Source of the DNA: Aureococcus anophagefferens
Taxonomy: Eukaryota > Sar > Pelagophyceae > Pelagomonadales > Pelagomonadaceae
Direction: 5' to 3'
NCBI RefSeq assembly: GCF_000186865.1
Contig: NW_008705568.1
Location: 322,968-386,605 of the forward strand
DNA length: 63,638 nucleotides
Shown piece by piece: positions 10,364-19,759 of the stretch; within the stretch, counting starts at the first letter, position 1; each line of letters starts with the position of its first letter. Position numbers and translations under genes: made by a program. The notes beneath the pieces were generated by a model. The model did not search any database and was not told where the DNA came from. It saw only the letters and a program-made list of their open reading frames with translations.

Positions 10364-10437
10364 CTCAGGGGGATAATATCCCTTGAGGGGTGGTAATTAC
10401 GATGGTAGCGGGTTTGGTGCACCGCATTGGATAAGGT

Positions 10438-12204
10438 ATGGGCAGCCGCGCGCGTAAAGGCCCGTCGCGCTTGCGCCTGCTGGTGTCGCTCGTCGCGTTC
10501 GCACCGTCGCGCGCGAGCAAAATGAGCGAAGACGCGCAGCACGCGAGCACGGCTTCGCCACGCGGCGAAATTCACGACTGCTGGGCGCTCTACGAGCAGC
10601 AGTCCAGCGGCGCGGGCACCTACGGCACGGCGGCGGCGGCCGCCGCCGCGCGGCCTTGCTGCGACCGCACGAGCCCCGACGCGGTGAAGACGCAGGACGA
10701 GGTGCGGCGGCGGCCGCTGCGGTTCCCGCGGTCCTACGTCGAGCTCGCGTTCCAGCTCGTCAACGAGTCGACGCGGGACCTCGACTTCAACTTCGTCGGG
10801 CGCATCGACGCCAAGCCCGTGGCGGCCTTCCGCAAGTTCGTGCCCGGCTTCGCGAAGACGCACTTCACGGAGGCGAGCTACTACGCGGAGTCGAGGCCCG
10901 CGGCCGCGGAGGGCTACGCGCCGATGGGCCCCTGGGACCGCACGGCGGACAAGAAATTGAGCGAGCGCATGATCCCGGCGCAGCACAACCCGGGCCACGA
11001 CGCCGACGACTGCCTCGTCGCCGCATACGACGTGGACTACCTGCGGATCCTCGCGCGGTCGAAATTCACGCTCGCGCCGCGGGGCGACCAGCCGTGGAGC
11101 ATCCGCTTCTTCGAGGCTATCTTATGTGGCTCCATCCCCATCGTCAGGGGCGGCCGCGGCCGCAACTACGCCGAGCGTCACCTCGACTACAAGTTCTACG
11201 ACGTCGCGAGCGGCGTCCCGCGGGCGCGGCGACGTCTCGAGAGCTTCTTCGGACCGCGGCGGAACCCCGCAGGTCACGCGCGACGACGCCTTTGCGTACC
11301 GCGAGGACTGGGCGTCGCACAACATCGCCGTCTTCCTCGAGCAGCAGACGCTCCTCGGCGGCGGCGTCCCGCCATTTTCGAAGCCCGCGGTCGAGGAGTG
11401 GCGCCGCCACGTCTGGGACCCGAACGGCGCCGCAAAGACGCCGGAGCCGGGCGCCGCGGGGATCCTCGTCGACGCGTCGACGTCCGCCGCGTCGCCCGAG
11501 GCCGCCGCCGCCGCCGCGGCCGCGACCGTCGCCGCGACGGCCGACGCCGCGTGGCCCGTCTTCGTCGCCGTCGTCGAGGACGCGGCCGCCGCGACGCGCG
11601 CGGCGCTCGACGCGCGCGGCTGCGGCGCCGCGGCCGTCGTCGCCGCGCCCAAGGCCGCGCGGGGCTGGGCGCGCGGGCTCGCGGCCGCGGTCGACGGCGC
11701 CGCGGCCGCCGGCGCGCCGCTCCCGGCGGCGCTGCTCCTCGTGCCCTTCGAGCGCGCCTTCGGCGCGCCCGTCGCGAGGCTGCACCTCGAGGCGGCCTAC
11801 GGCGTCCTCGCCGCGGGGGCCCTCGACGCCGTCGACCTCCGGGCGGGGATCTGCGCCGCGGGCGCGGCGCCCCGGCCGAGCAAGGACCCCTGGCGGACGC
11901 TGAACTGGCCGACGGTCGCCGAGGTCGGCGCCGCGGGCATGCACTTCAAGGCGCCCCGGGGCGCGGCCAAGTTCGGGAGCACGCCGCGCGCGCTCGCCCT
12001 CTGGGACACCGCGGCGCTCGGTGCGGCGCTCCGCGGGGGACGCGACGCCGTCGCGGCGAAGTGGAGCCACGCGTGGCACAAGCCCCTGGGGCCCAAGGTC
12101 GCCTGCGCGCACTACCTCTTCCCCGGGCGGCACCCGCTCGCGGCCGCGCGAAGCGGCGCGGCCGACGCCGCGCGCTGCCCGGCCGCGCCGCGCGCGCCGG
12201 CGCC
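10438..12204 (+). CDS. Exostosin-like glycosyltransferase (GT47), interrupted by assembly gap
   Basis: A signal anchor follows the start (LRLLVSLVAFAPSRA). The core motif is FTLAPRGDQPWSIRFFEAIL with CGSIPIV, near 11070-11150. This is typical of the nucleotide-sugar-binding half of exostosin-type GT47 enzymes, which build heparan- or xyloglucan-like chains in the Golgi. The first exon ends near 11214. A GT-AG intron of about 58 nt ends at 11272 and leads to VTRDDAFAYREDW. The remainder (to the gap) is Ala-rich with a second folded stretch (FVAVVEDAAAATRAAL...PWRTLNWPTVAEVG) of unknown type. No stop appears before the N run, and the frame may continue into the sulfatase at 12356. Confidence 0.65.
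11215..11272 (+). other. Short intron with a possible 8-bp target duplication (7/8)
   Basis: The eight bases at the 5' splice site (GTCCCGCG) match the eight after the 3' AG (GTCACGCG) at seven positions, as in the introners elsewhere in the window. No clear inverted termini are visible and the insert is only 50 nt. A GT at 11203 would also keep frame, so the donor is uncertain. Confidence 0.4.
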
Positions 12205-12355
12205 GGNNNNNNNNNNNNNNNNNNNNNNNNNNNNNNNNNNNNNNNNNNNNNNNNNNNNNNNNNNNNNNNNNNNNNNNNNNNNNNNNNNNNNNNNNNNNNN
12301 NNNNNNNNNNNNNNNNNNNNNNNNNNNNNNNNNNNNNNNNNNNNNNNNNNNNNNN
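12205..12355. other. Assembly gap (N run)
   Basis: 151 undetermined bases lie between two GC-rich, repetitive stretches. The true length is unknown. The gap hides the junction between the GT47-like and sulfatase coding sequences. Confidence 0.98.
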
Positions 12356-14622
12356 GCGTCAGGCCGCGGACCACGTGCCCGCGCTCGAGCTGCGCCTCGG
12401 CGCGGCGCCGCCGGCGGTCGCCGCCGCCGTCGCGGCGGGCGCGACGGTCGCGCAGCTCGCCGACGGCATCGACGCGCGGCTCCGCGCCGGCGAGAGCCGC
12501 GAGCTCGCCCGCTGGCTCCACGCGCTCCGCGCCGCCGGTCCCGGCGGGACCGGCGGGACCGCCGCCGCCGCCGCCGCGCCTGGCGGTCCCGGTGGGACCG
12601 GCGGGACCGCCGCCGCCGCCGCGCCCGCCGCGCCCGGCGGGACCGCCGGGACCGCCGCCGCCGCGACGCCCGCGGCGGCGGCGCCGCGACGGCCCTTCGC
12701 GCCGTCGTCGCGCCCGGACCGGCCCGACGTGCTCCTCTTGCTCGCGGACGACCTCGCCAAGAGCGCGATCTCCGCCTACGGCGGCCACCTGAGTTCGCAC
12801 CTGAAGACGCCGCGCATCGACTCCATCGCGCGCGACGGCGCGCTTTTTACGAACAGCTGGGTGCCGAACGCGCTCTGCACGCCGAGCCGCGCGACGATCC
12901 TCACGGGCCTCCGCCCGCGCGCGAATCGAATATCCAGAGTACGACTTCAACGTGCATCGATTCGACGGTTTCGATACGACCTGCGGTGCTCTCCGTGGAG
13001 TCTTCGACGGAGAGAAAAGCAGTCGTCCGAGAATGAGCCTGATCGACTTCGATCCGACCGAGCTCGAGAGTCTTGAAGTTTGGTCGGGACGTCCCGGCTC
13101 ATCCGTCGATTCGCGCGCAGGCCTCCACGCGCACGAGTCGGGCGTGCGCACGCTCGCCGGCAGCCCGGGCGCCGGCGGGTTCAAATACGTGTCGCCGGGC
13201 GCCCGAACGTACGTGGGCGCGCTGCGAGAGTCCGGCTACGCGACGGCCCAGGCCGGCAAGTTCGCTCGGGGCTTCGAGCGGCTCGGCGCGGAAGCCTTTG
13301 AGCACTTTCGGCCCTTCCAGGACCTCAAGTACTTTGGGCTGTCCCTCTGCCAGGGCTGGCCCAAACGTTGCCGACCGAACCAGGTGTCGAAGCACCTCAT
13401 CGAGTCCCAGGCCATCGCCGAAGAGCTCGAGGCCTGGCTCGAAGCGGCCAAGGCCGCGAGCCCGCGCCGCCCGTTCTACGCCGAGGCCGACTTCTACGCG
13501 CCGCACGATCCCTGGGGCTCGACCGTCCCGGACCGCGCCTATTTCACGGGCGCGCACTTCGCGGAGCCGGAGAGCCTCTACCACACCTGGGGAGGACCCG
13601 GGGCCTGCGCGCGCGTCGCGGCCGCGGCCAAGGTCGCGAAGCACGACCGCGTCGGCCTGCTGGACTACAAGCTCGGGCCGACGCCCACCTACCAGTGCCG
13701 CGGCTGCACCGTCTCCGTCGCCGCGCAGCGCCTCGCCCGGGCCAAGCTCCGGGCCATGGGCAAGGCGCCGGGCGACGACGCGGCGCGGCGCAACGCGACG
13801 TACCAGGCGGCGGCCACCGTCTACGCGCGGTCCGTCGTCGCGCTCGACCGCGCCGTCGGCCGGCTGCTCGACGCCGTCGAGGACCGGAGGGATGACACCG
13901 TCGTGATCTTCGCAAGCGACCAGGGCGTCTTCCTTGGCGAGCACGGCCGCATCGACAAGCGGCTCGCCTACGACGAGGCCATGGCGTTCCCCCTGCTCGT
14001 CCGCTACCCGCCGGCCGTCGCGCCCGGCGTCGCGGTGGACGCGCTCGCGGCGAACTTCGACCTCGGGCCCACGATCCTCGAGCTCGCGCGCGCGGCGTTT
14101 CCCGCGGCCTACGCGGCGCGCCTCCCCGGCGAGAGCCTCGCGCCGGCGCTCCGGGCCGCCGGCGGGGCCGGAGCGCCGCCGGAGGGGCGCGCCGCGCACT
14201 ACTACCGCTTCTTCGAGCACCACGAGGCCGTCCCGGGCCACGTCGCCGTCCGCGTCGCCGGCCTCAAGCTCGTCTACTGGTACGCGCACGCCTGCGGCCA
14301 CCGCCAGAAGGACGACCTCGCCGCGCGGCCGCCCCGCGCGCCGCGGCCCCGGAGCTCGTGGAACGAGACGGTGGTGCCCCACGTCGACGGCGCCTGGGAG
14401 CTCTTCGACCTCGCGCGGGACCCGGCGGAGGTGGCCAACGTGTGGGCCGCGCCCGCGTACCGGCGCCGGCGCTGCGCGGCGCTCGTCGAGCTCCTCGTCG
14501 CCAAGGACGCGGCGCGCGATGACGACGAGCTCACCTGCCCGGAGGCCGTCAAGCGCGGCACGGCCCTCGGCCGCGCGGCCGCTTCCAAGGGCGCCACCGT
14601 CGCCGCGCTCTGCGCCGGCTAG
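12356..14622 (+). CDS. Type I (formylglycine) sulfatase, N-terminus in gap
   Basis: Exons are <12356-12906 and 13121-14622, joined over an introner. A helical Ala/Arg stretch and a Gly/Thr/Ala/Pro repeat precede the catalytic domain. The sulfatase signature is complete: PDVLLLLADDL (metal-binding Asp pair), CTPSRATILTG with the Cys that is converted to formylglycine, and LTGLHAHESGVRTL, which is readable only after the intron is removed. DFYAPHDPW, IFASDQGVFLGEHG, DKRLAYDEA and PLLVRYP follow. The order resembles iduronate/sulfamidase-type enzymes. It would remove sulfate esters from a glycan, either secreted or in an acidic compartment. It may be the C-terminal half of a bifunctional protein with the GT47-like region. 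Confidence 0.8.
12533..12685 (+). repeat. GC-rich minisatellite in coding sequence
   Basis: Degenerate repeats of GGGACCGGCGGGACC/GCCGCC type encode Gly-Gly-Thr and poly-Ala runs between the gap and the sulfatase domain. It probably forms a flexible linker and may explain the assembly gap next to it. Confidence 0.7.
12907..13120 (+). mobile_element. Introner in the sulfatase gene (214-nt GC-AG intron)
   Basis: The target duplication is GCCTCCGC (12907-12914) and GCCTCCAC (13121-13128). The 206-nt element between them has inverted ends: CCGCGCGCGAATCGA at the left, and CTGCGCGCGAATCGA as the complement of the right end. The duplication gives a GC donor and the element end gives the CAG acceptor. 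Removing 12907-13120 restores LTGLHAHESG. The interior resembles the core of the other introners (CGTCC...GAGCCTGATCGAC, then CGACCGAG and TTGAAGTTT). Confidence 0.88.
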
Positions 14623-14647
14623 GCCGCGCGCTCTGGGGCGGCGCAGC

Positions 14648-16182
14648 TTAATACCTAGAGCGCCCCGGGCGCCAGGGCGGCGGCTCGGTCTCGTTCGCGC
14701 AGGGCGCCGCGCCGTCGACGACGAAGAAGAAGTTGATGAGGGATTTCGACGCCGCGTAGCGCTGCCCGTGGAGCCGGCGGCGCCAGCAGTCGTAGATGGG
14801 CGTGAGCGTCGGGCCGAGGTTCCGGAGCGCGGCCGCGGCCGCGTCGACGGCGAAGCCGTTGAGGATGTCGCGCTCGGCCGCGAGCGCGAACTTGATGCCG
14901 CGCATGACCTTGGCCCCCGACCGCATCTGGGCCTTGCGGGGCGGGTTGGACACGTAGTGGTTGTGGAAGAAGTGGAACGTGAGCGCGCGCGCGTCGCCGT
15001 TCACGGGCCAGCCCGGCGGCGGCCGCGTCCGCGGCGCGCCGACGTCCGGCATCGGGTTGTGGACGTTGAGGTAGAGCGGGTGGAGGGACCCCAGGAAGCG
15101 GCTCCGCGCGCACCACTTGGCGTGCGCCGGCGTCGGCGCGCCAGGCACGCTCCGCGTCGCGCGCTCGCGCACCGCGGCCAGCGCGAGCGGCGAGCGCGCC
15201 ATCGCGGGGGCCTCGTCGCGCTCGAAGACGGTGATCACGGAGTTGTGGACGAGGTACTTCGTCGCGTTCGGCGCCGTGGCCATGAGGGCCTTGAGGTCCG
15301 GCGCCCTGCGCGCCTCGACGAGCGGCGCGACGAAGACCTCGTCGACGTCGCCGTAGAAGACCCAGTCGGACGGTGTCCCGCCGCGCGACGCGCGGTCGTT
15401 CGTGTGCTCGCGGAGGAAGCAGTCGTACAGCGCGAGGCTCTGGGCGTACATGACCGTCTCCTTGGTCGCGGCGTTCGGGTTCGCCCAGAGCGGGCCCGGG
15501 TTCACCGCCATGGTCCAGTCGTGGACGACGAGCGCGCCCGCGCGCTCGTAGTGCGCGAGCACGTCGTCGACGTCGCCGCCACCGCCAAAGTTCATGTCGT
15601 AGTAGTGGATCCGGTCGAAGCCCAGGCCGACGTGGTACTCGACCCACTCGATCAGCAGCGCCGCGTTCAGGTTCGCGCCGAAGACGGGCGCGAGGCAGTA
15701 CGCGAGGTCGCCGGCGCCCGCGGGCACGCGCGGCGCGCCGCACGTCGCCGACGGCGTGACGCGAACGCCGGCGATCGCGCCGCGGAGCCGGCCCGGCCCG
15801 CGAAACGTCACCGTCAGGTCGCCGTCGTAGCACGGCTCCGGGAGGCGGCACTCGACGAGCACCGCGGACGTCGCGTCCCGCGTACGCCCGGGTTCACGCT
15901 CGCACGCACCGTCGCGCCGGCGACGCCGCCGAAGTCGCAGGCGAAGAAGGCGCCGTGGTCCCCGAGCTTGAGCGTCGTTTGCAGGTTGAACGCCGTCGTC
16001 GCGGCGAGGACGAAGACGCGGTCCTCGGCGCTCAACGCATCGATGACCGTGAGCGCGTCGGCCCGGTCCGGCGCTTTGGCCGAGACGAGTGGGCCGTCGC
16101 TCCGCAGCCACTGCGCCACGTCGCCGGAGCCGCATCGGCAGAGGCACGCGGCCACGTAGAGCGACCACCGCAGGCGGCCCAT
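14648..16182 (-). CDS. GT92 (DUF23) family glycosyltransferase, with frameshift
   Basis: The start at 16182 gives a leader ([20 protein letters not shown]). The catalytic part has the GT92 pattern: [20 protein letters not shown], then [27 protein letters not shown] (the D-x-D-E metal site near 15345) and [13 protein letters not shown]92 enzymes transfer galactose or related sugars to glycans in the Golgi. The first ~97 residues and the rest lie in different frames. The join falls near 15880-15900 (VNPG to [10 protein letters not shown]), where no intron fits, so one base is probably missing or the gene is damaged. The protein would be about 510 residues. It is tail-to-tail with the sulfatase, 25 nt apart. 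Confidence 0.75.
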
Positions 16183-16357
16183 GGTCAACCACCGACGAAG
16201 GGATCAGGTGAACGACGGCGAGCACCCATCAGATCCACCATCGTCTACCATCGATGCACCTTTACGACAACACCCTCTAGCATATCCTTCGGTACGGGAC
16301 TTTAGAGCCGCTGCCCCAGCGCCGTCGCTTCGACGCCAATCGCACCGTACCAAAGAC

Positions 16358-17773
16358 ATGATGCGCCTCCTCTCCCTCGCCCTCGCCCTCGGGCTCGCGG
16401 CGGCCTCGTGCCCCAACTCCTGCTCCGGCCACGGCACCTGCGGCAGCGACGACACCTGCACCTGCTACCAGGACTGGGTCATGGGCGACCAGGAGGGCGG
16501 CGACTGCTCGGACCGCAAGTGCCCCTACCAGGTCGCCTGGTCCGCGTCCCCGGACCGCGACGGCAACATCCACACCTACGCCGAGTGCGCCGGCGTCGGC
16601 ATCTGCGACCGCTCCACGGGCGACTGCGAGTGCTTCGAGGGCTACACGGGCAAGGGCTGCGGCATCCAGACGTGCCCGAACGACTGCTCCGGCCACGGCG
16701 CCTGCACCTACGCCGAGGACGCGCCCTTCGGCACGGTCTGGGGCGACTACTACACGGCCAAGTCCAACTCCCTCACGGGCCTCGGCACGGAGGCGGTCAC
16801 GCTCGCGCAGGCGCCCGCGTGGGACTCGGGCAAGGTCAAACTGTGCGTCTGCGAGCCGGGCTACACAGACATCGACTGCTCGCGCCGCATGTGCCCCAAG
16901 GGCAACGACGTCCTCGACGAGCGCCTCAACCTCGTCACGGCCCTCAAGTACCAGGTCCAGAACGTGACGCTCATCGCCGCGGGCGAGACGGGCGACGGCA
17001 TCACCTACAACCCCTCCGGCGAGGTCTGCAACGGCGGCTTCGGCGACAGCACCAACGGCGGCTGGTACGGCAAGTACGAGTCCAACAACTGGGCCCGGGG
17101 CGCCACGTCCATCGCCGGCTTCAACGGCCAGAACAGCGACAACTGGGACCCGGACTGCTTCAAGGACTTCCTCAACAAGTCCTTCGCGCTCACCTTCACG
17201 TCGAAGATGAACCAGTCCTACACGACCAAGCCCCTCGTTCTCAACGAGACGAACGTCTTCAACATCTCCAAGGCCTTCTCCTTCGACGTGCGCAAGGCGC
17301 TCGTCGAGCTCCCGAACTACGTCATCGACGACGTCGACGTCGACTGCTCGCTCCAGTACGTGCACCAGAACCTGACGTCGCTCTACCCGGCCCTCTCCTG
17401 CCTCGTCGCCTTCACGGGCGACACGGTCATGGGCCCCCAGTACCTCCTCGAGGTCGAGACCGACGAGTGCCTCGACGGCTGCACGCCCAAGCTCGAGAAC
17501 CCCGTCTCGCTCAAGTCGCACTCGCGCGCGAACATCACGGGCGGCGTCATCGGCGGCAACACCCAGAAGATGGGCACGGCCCCGTTCCTCCAGTACAAGG
17601 GCAACGTCACATCCATGCCCGACATCTTCTCCTTCGTCAAGGAGCAGGTCACGGCGGACTACAACTCCTACGAGTGCGGCCGCCGCGGCAAGTGCGACTA
17701 CTCCACGGGCGAGTGCGAGTGCTTCGAGGGCTACATGGGCGACCGCTGCCAGATGCAGACCGCGCTCATCTAG
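16358..17773 (+). CDS. Secreted EGF-like repeat protein
   Basis: Intronless, 471 residues. The signal peptide ([18 protein letters not shown]) is followed by EGF/tenascin-like Cys modules: [38 protein letters not shown] and, at the end, [17 protein letters not shown] long central region with many N-glycosylation sites has no repeats. Codon use is strongly biased to C-ending codons with low-complexity avoided, suggesting high expression. Similar proteins are common in stramenopile secretomes, probably as wall or adhesion components. The function is inferred from architecture only. Confidence 0.8.
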   Translation: MMRLLSLALALGLAAASCPNSCSGHGTCGSDDTCTCYQDWVMGDQEGGDCSDRKCPYQVAWSASPDRDGNIHTYAECAGVGICDRSTGDCECFEGYTGKGCGIQTCPNDCSGHGACTYAEDAPFGTVWGDYYTAKSNSLTGLGTEAVTLAQAPAWDSGKVKLCVCEPGYTDIDCSRRMCPKGNDVLDERLNLVTALKYQVQNVTLIAAGETGDGITYNPSGEVCNGGFGDSTNGGWYGKYESNNWARGATSIAGFNGQNSDNWDPDCFKDFLNKSFALTFTSKMNQSYTTKPLVLNETNVFNISKAFSFDVRKALVELPNYVIDDVDVDCSLQYVHQNLTSLYPALSCLVAFTGDTVMGPQYLLEVETDECLDGCTPKLENPVSLKSHSRANITGGVIGGNTQKMGTAPFLQYKGNVTSMPDIFSFVKEQVTADYNSYECGRRGKCDYSTGECECFEGYMGDRCQMQTALI

Positions 17774-18027
17774 GCGGGCGACCTTCGCCGCGCCTCCGCT
17801 CGGAGCCGCCAAGACCGCGCGCGCGACCAGTAACGCGTCTAGTTCGCCGCGAGGAACCGACGACACGTGAGATCCGACTTTGGCGAGGGCCTTTACGCTC
17901 GCTTGGGATCTGGAGCTTCGGCTCACATGGCACCGGCCGCGCGGGTCGGCGTGAAGTTCAACGAGGCTTCAATAGTCATGTTGCAGGCGTTCGAATGTCA
18001 AGGCATGGTGATGACAGCATTAATGCG

Positions 18028-19656
18028 ATGAGGCTGGGCGGCTGTCCTGCGCGCGTTCCTCTGCGTTCGCCGAGGCTGTGCGTGGTCCTGCTCGTCTTTC
18101 TCTGCGACGCCAAACCGTTGTCCGAGCAGGAGAAGCTGCGACGCGAGAAGCGCGCCCAGGACCTGCAAAAAAAACAGGATCGGGACCCGCAACGGACGAA
18201 GGCGACGGGCACGCCGCTCGCCGCCGCGCCGCGCGCCGCCGGCGCGCCGCCGCTGCGGCAGCGCTTCCTCTGGGGCAACGTGACGCCGGCCGCGCCGGCG
18301 CCCTGCCGCTTCGCGCTGCCTTCGTCGCTCGACGTCGGCGCGGCCGCGGCCGCGGCGGCGCTCCGGCCGGGCAACGGCAGCGCGTCGGGCGGCTTCTACG
18401 TCGCGCGGCTCACGGGCGGCGGGCACCACGCCGTCGTGCGCGGCGCGGGCACGGCCGCGGCCGCGCTCGCGGCCGCGGAGCGCGAGGCCTCCGCGCCCGG
18501 CGCGCCCTGGCGGCCGAGCGCCGTCGAGGTCCGCCGCCTCTACGGCCGGGCCGCGGCCGGCTGCGACGCCCGGGACCCGGTGGCGTGGCACGGCGCGCGC
18601 GCGCAGCTCTCCTTCGGCGGCTGGCAGCGCTACTTCCCCTGCGCCGTCGCCGGCGACCTCGGCGGAATCACCGAGGTCGCCGGCGAGGTCGCCTGGCCGG
18701 CGCCGGCGCGCGCGATGCCGGCCCTGCCGCCGTGCCGCTTCGACGGCCGGGCGACGCTCGGCGCAGGCGCCGGCTCCGCGCGGAGCGGCGCGCAGCCGCT
18801 CTTCCTCCCGGCGGCCTGCCGGGCGCCGCCGCGGCCGACGCTCGAGGCGCGGCTCAAGGCCCGAAAGCTCCTCGTCGTCGGCGACTCCGTGAGCAAGCGC
18901 TTCCACGACGGCCTCAGCGCCATCGCGACGACGGCGGACTACTTCTCGATCAACGAGAACGTCGGCGCGCCGAACAACGACGGCGTCGGCGTGGGCCTCG
19001 GCTGGTTCTTCGCCGAGCGCCCGCCCTTCGACGCGACGCCCCTCGACCCGGACAAGCTCGAGCTCCACCCGGAGAACTGGCCCGCGTTCCTCAAGGCGCT
19101 GCGCAAGACGGACCTCGCGGTCCTCAACTCGGGGCTCCACGACGTCGCGCCGCTGCACCGCTGCGAGGGCCTCGCGCGCTGCGCCGCGACGGGCTCGGCC
19201 TGCGCCGGGGCGCCGGAGTGGCACGGCGACAAGGGCGCCGTCGTCGCGCACTACGCCGCGCGCCTCTCCGCGCTCTTCAGAGCGCTCGGCGCCGCGAACG
19301 TCACGGCCAAGGTCCTCTGGCGCACGACGACGTACCCGGGCTTCCTCTACCGCGACCACCTGAAGAAGCTGAAACTCATGCGGGGCTCCCAGTGGTACTA
19401 CCGCTGCGACACGCAGCACCTCCGCGTCGACGTCGTCGACGCGCTGAACGGCGCCGCGGCGCGCGCCGCGGAGGCGCACGGCGTCGCGCTCTGGGACGTC
19501 TCCCCCATGGCCCTCGCGATGAAGGCCGAGCACTTCAACGACATCGTCCACCCCACGACCGAATACCCGAGGACGTGGGCCCTCTTCCTCGCGACCTTCG
19601 ACGGCCTCCTCGCGCCGGATCGGGCCGCGCCGCGAGGAGGACGCCCGCGACGATGA
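18028..19656 (+). CDS. PC-esterase/SGNH-like protein
   Basis: 542 residues, no intron seen. The start at 18028 gives a leader (RLCVVLLVFLCDAKP) after 12 residues, then a basic coiled stem (SEQEKLRREKRAQDLQKK). The enzyme half shows LLVVGDSVSKRFHDG (block I, near 18870-18905), LAVLNSGLHDVAP (block III-like, with the N-x-G-x-H-D pattern of PC-esterases), and FNDIVHPTTEYP with the D-x-x-H pair near 19538-19560. Such proteins O-acetylate or de-acetylate glycans in the Golgi. It lies between the EGF protein (same strand) and another PC-esterase on the opposite strand. Confidence 0.72.
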   Translation: MRLGGCPARVPLRSPRLCVVLLVFLCDAKPLSEQEKLRREKRAQDLQKKQDRDPQRTKATGTPLAAAPRAAGAPPLRQRFLWGNVTPAAPAPCRFALPSSLDVGAAAAAAALRPGNGSASGGFYVARLTGGGHHAVVRGAGTAAAALAAAEREASAPGAPWRPSAVEVRRLYGRAAAGCDARDPVAWHGARAQLSFGGWQRYFPCAVAGDLGGITEVAGEVAWPAPARAMPALPPCRFDGRATLGAGAGSARSGAQPLFLPAACRAPPRPTLEARLKARKLLVVGDSVSKRFHDGLSAIATTADYFSINENVGAPNNDGVGVGLGWFFAERPPFDATPLDPDKLELHPENWPAFLKALRKTDLAVLNSGLHDVAPLHRCEGLARCAATGSACAGAPEWHGDKGAVVAHYAARLSALFRALGAANVTAKVLWRTTTYPGFLYRDHLKKLKLMRGSQWYYRCDTQHLRVDVVDALNGAAARAAEAHGVALWDVSPMALAMKAEHFNDIVHPTTEYPRTWALFLATFDGLLAPDRAAPRGGRPRR

Positions 19657-19759
19657 AGCTCACGGAAGGCGCGGCTCCCCGGGTAATTCTAAGAGAACGC
19701 CGGGGCGGGTCGCGGGCGCCCCATCCTCGGTGAGCCGCGCGGGGGAGGTCCGGCGCGCC

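Larger units (their letters stand above)
9871..10437. other. AT-richer intergenic island with palindromes
   Basis: About 570 bp without a convincing gene. From about 10020 to 10430 the base composition is far lower in GC than anything nearby. It holds a nested inverted repeat (10028-10087), a perfect 14-bp palindrome TCACCGATCGGTGA (10280-10293), GGGATAATATCCC near 10371-10383, and the second copy of the 25-bp shared element. A short frame at 10096-10293 (65 codons, starting MIFPLYRLYRIKDD) has no recognisable relatives. The island may be decayed mobile DNA that also contains the promoter of the GT47 gene. Confidence 0.45.

Noticed and set aside
16277..17926. Long antisense frame over the EGF-repeat gene
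   Set aside because: Val/Ala/Arg-rich mirror of a strongly C-ending codon bias. No conserved motifs.
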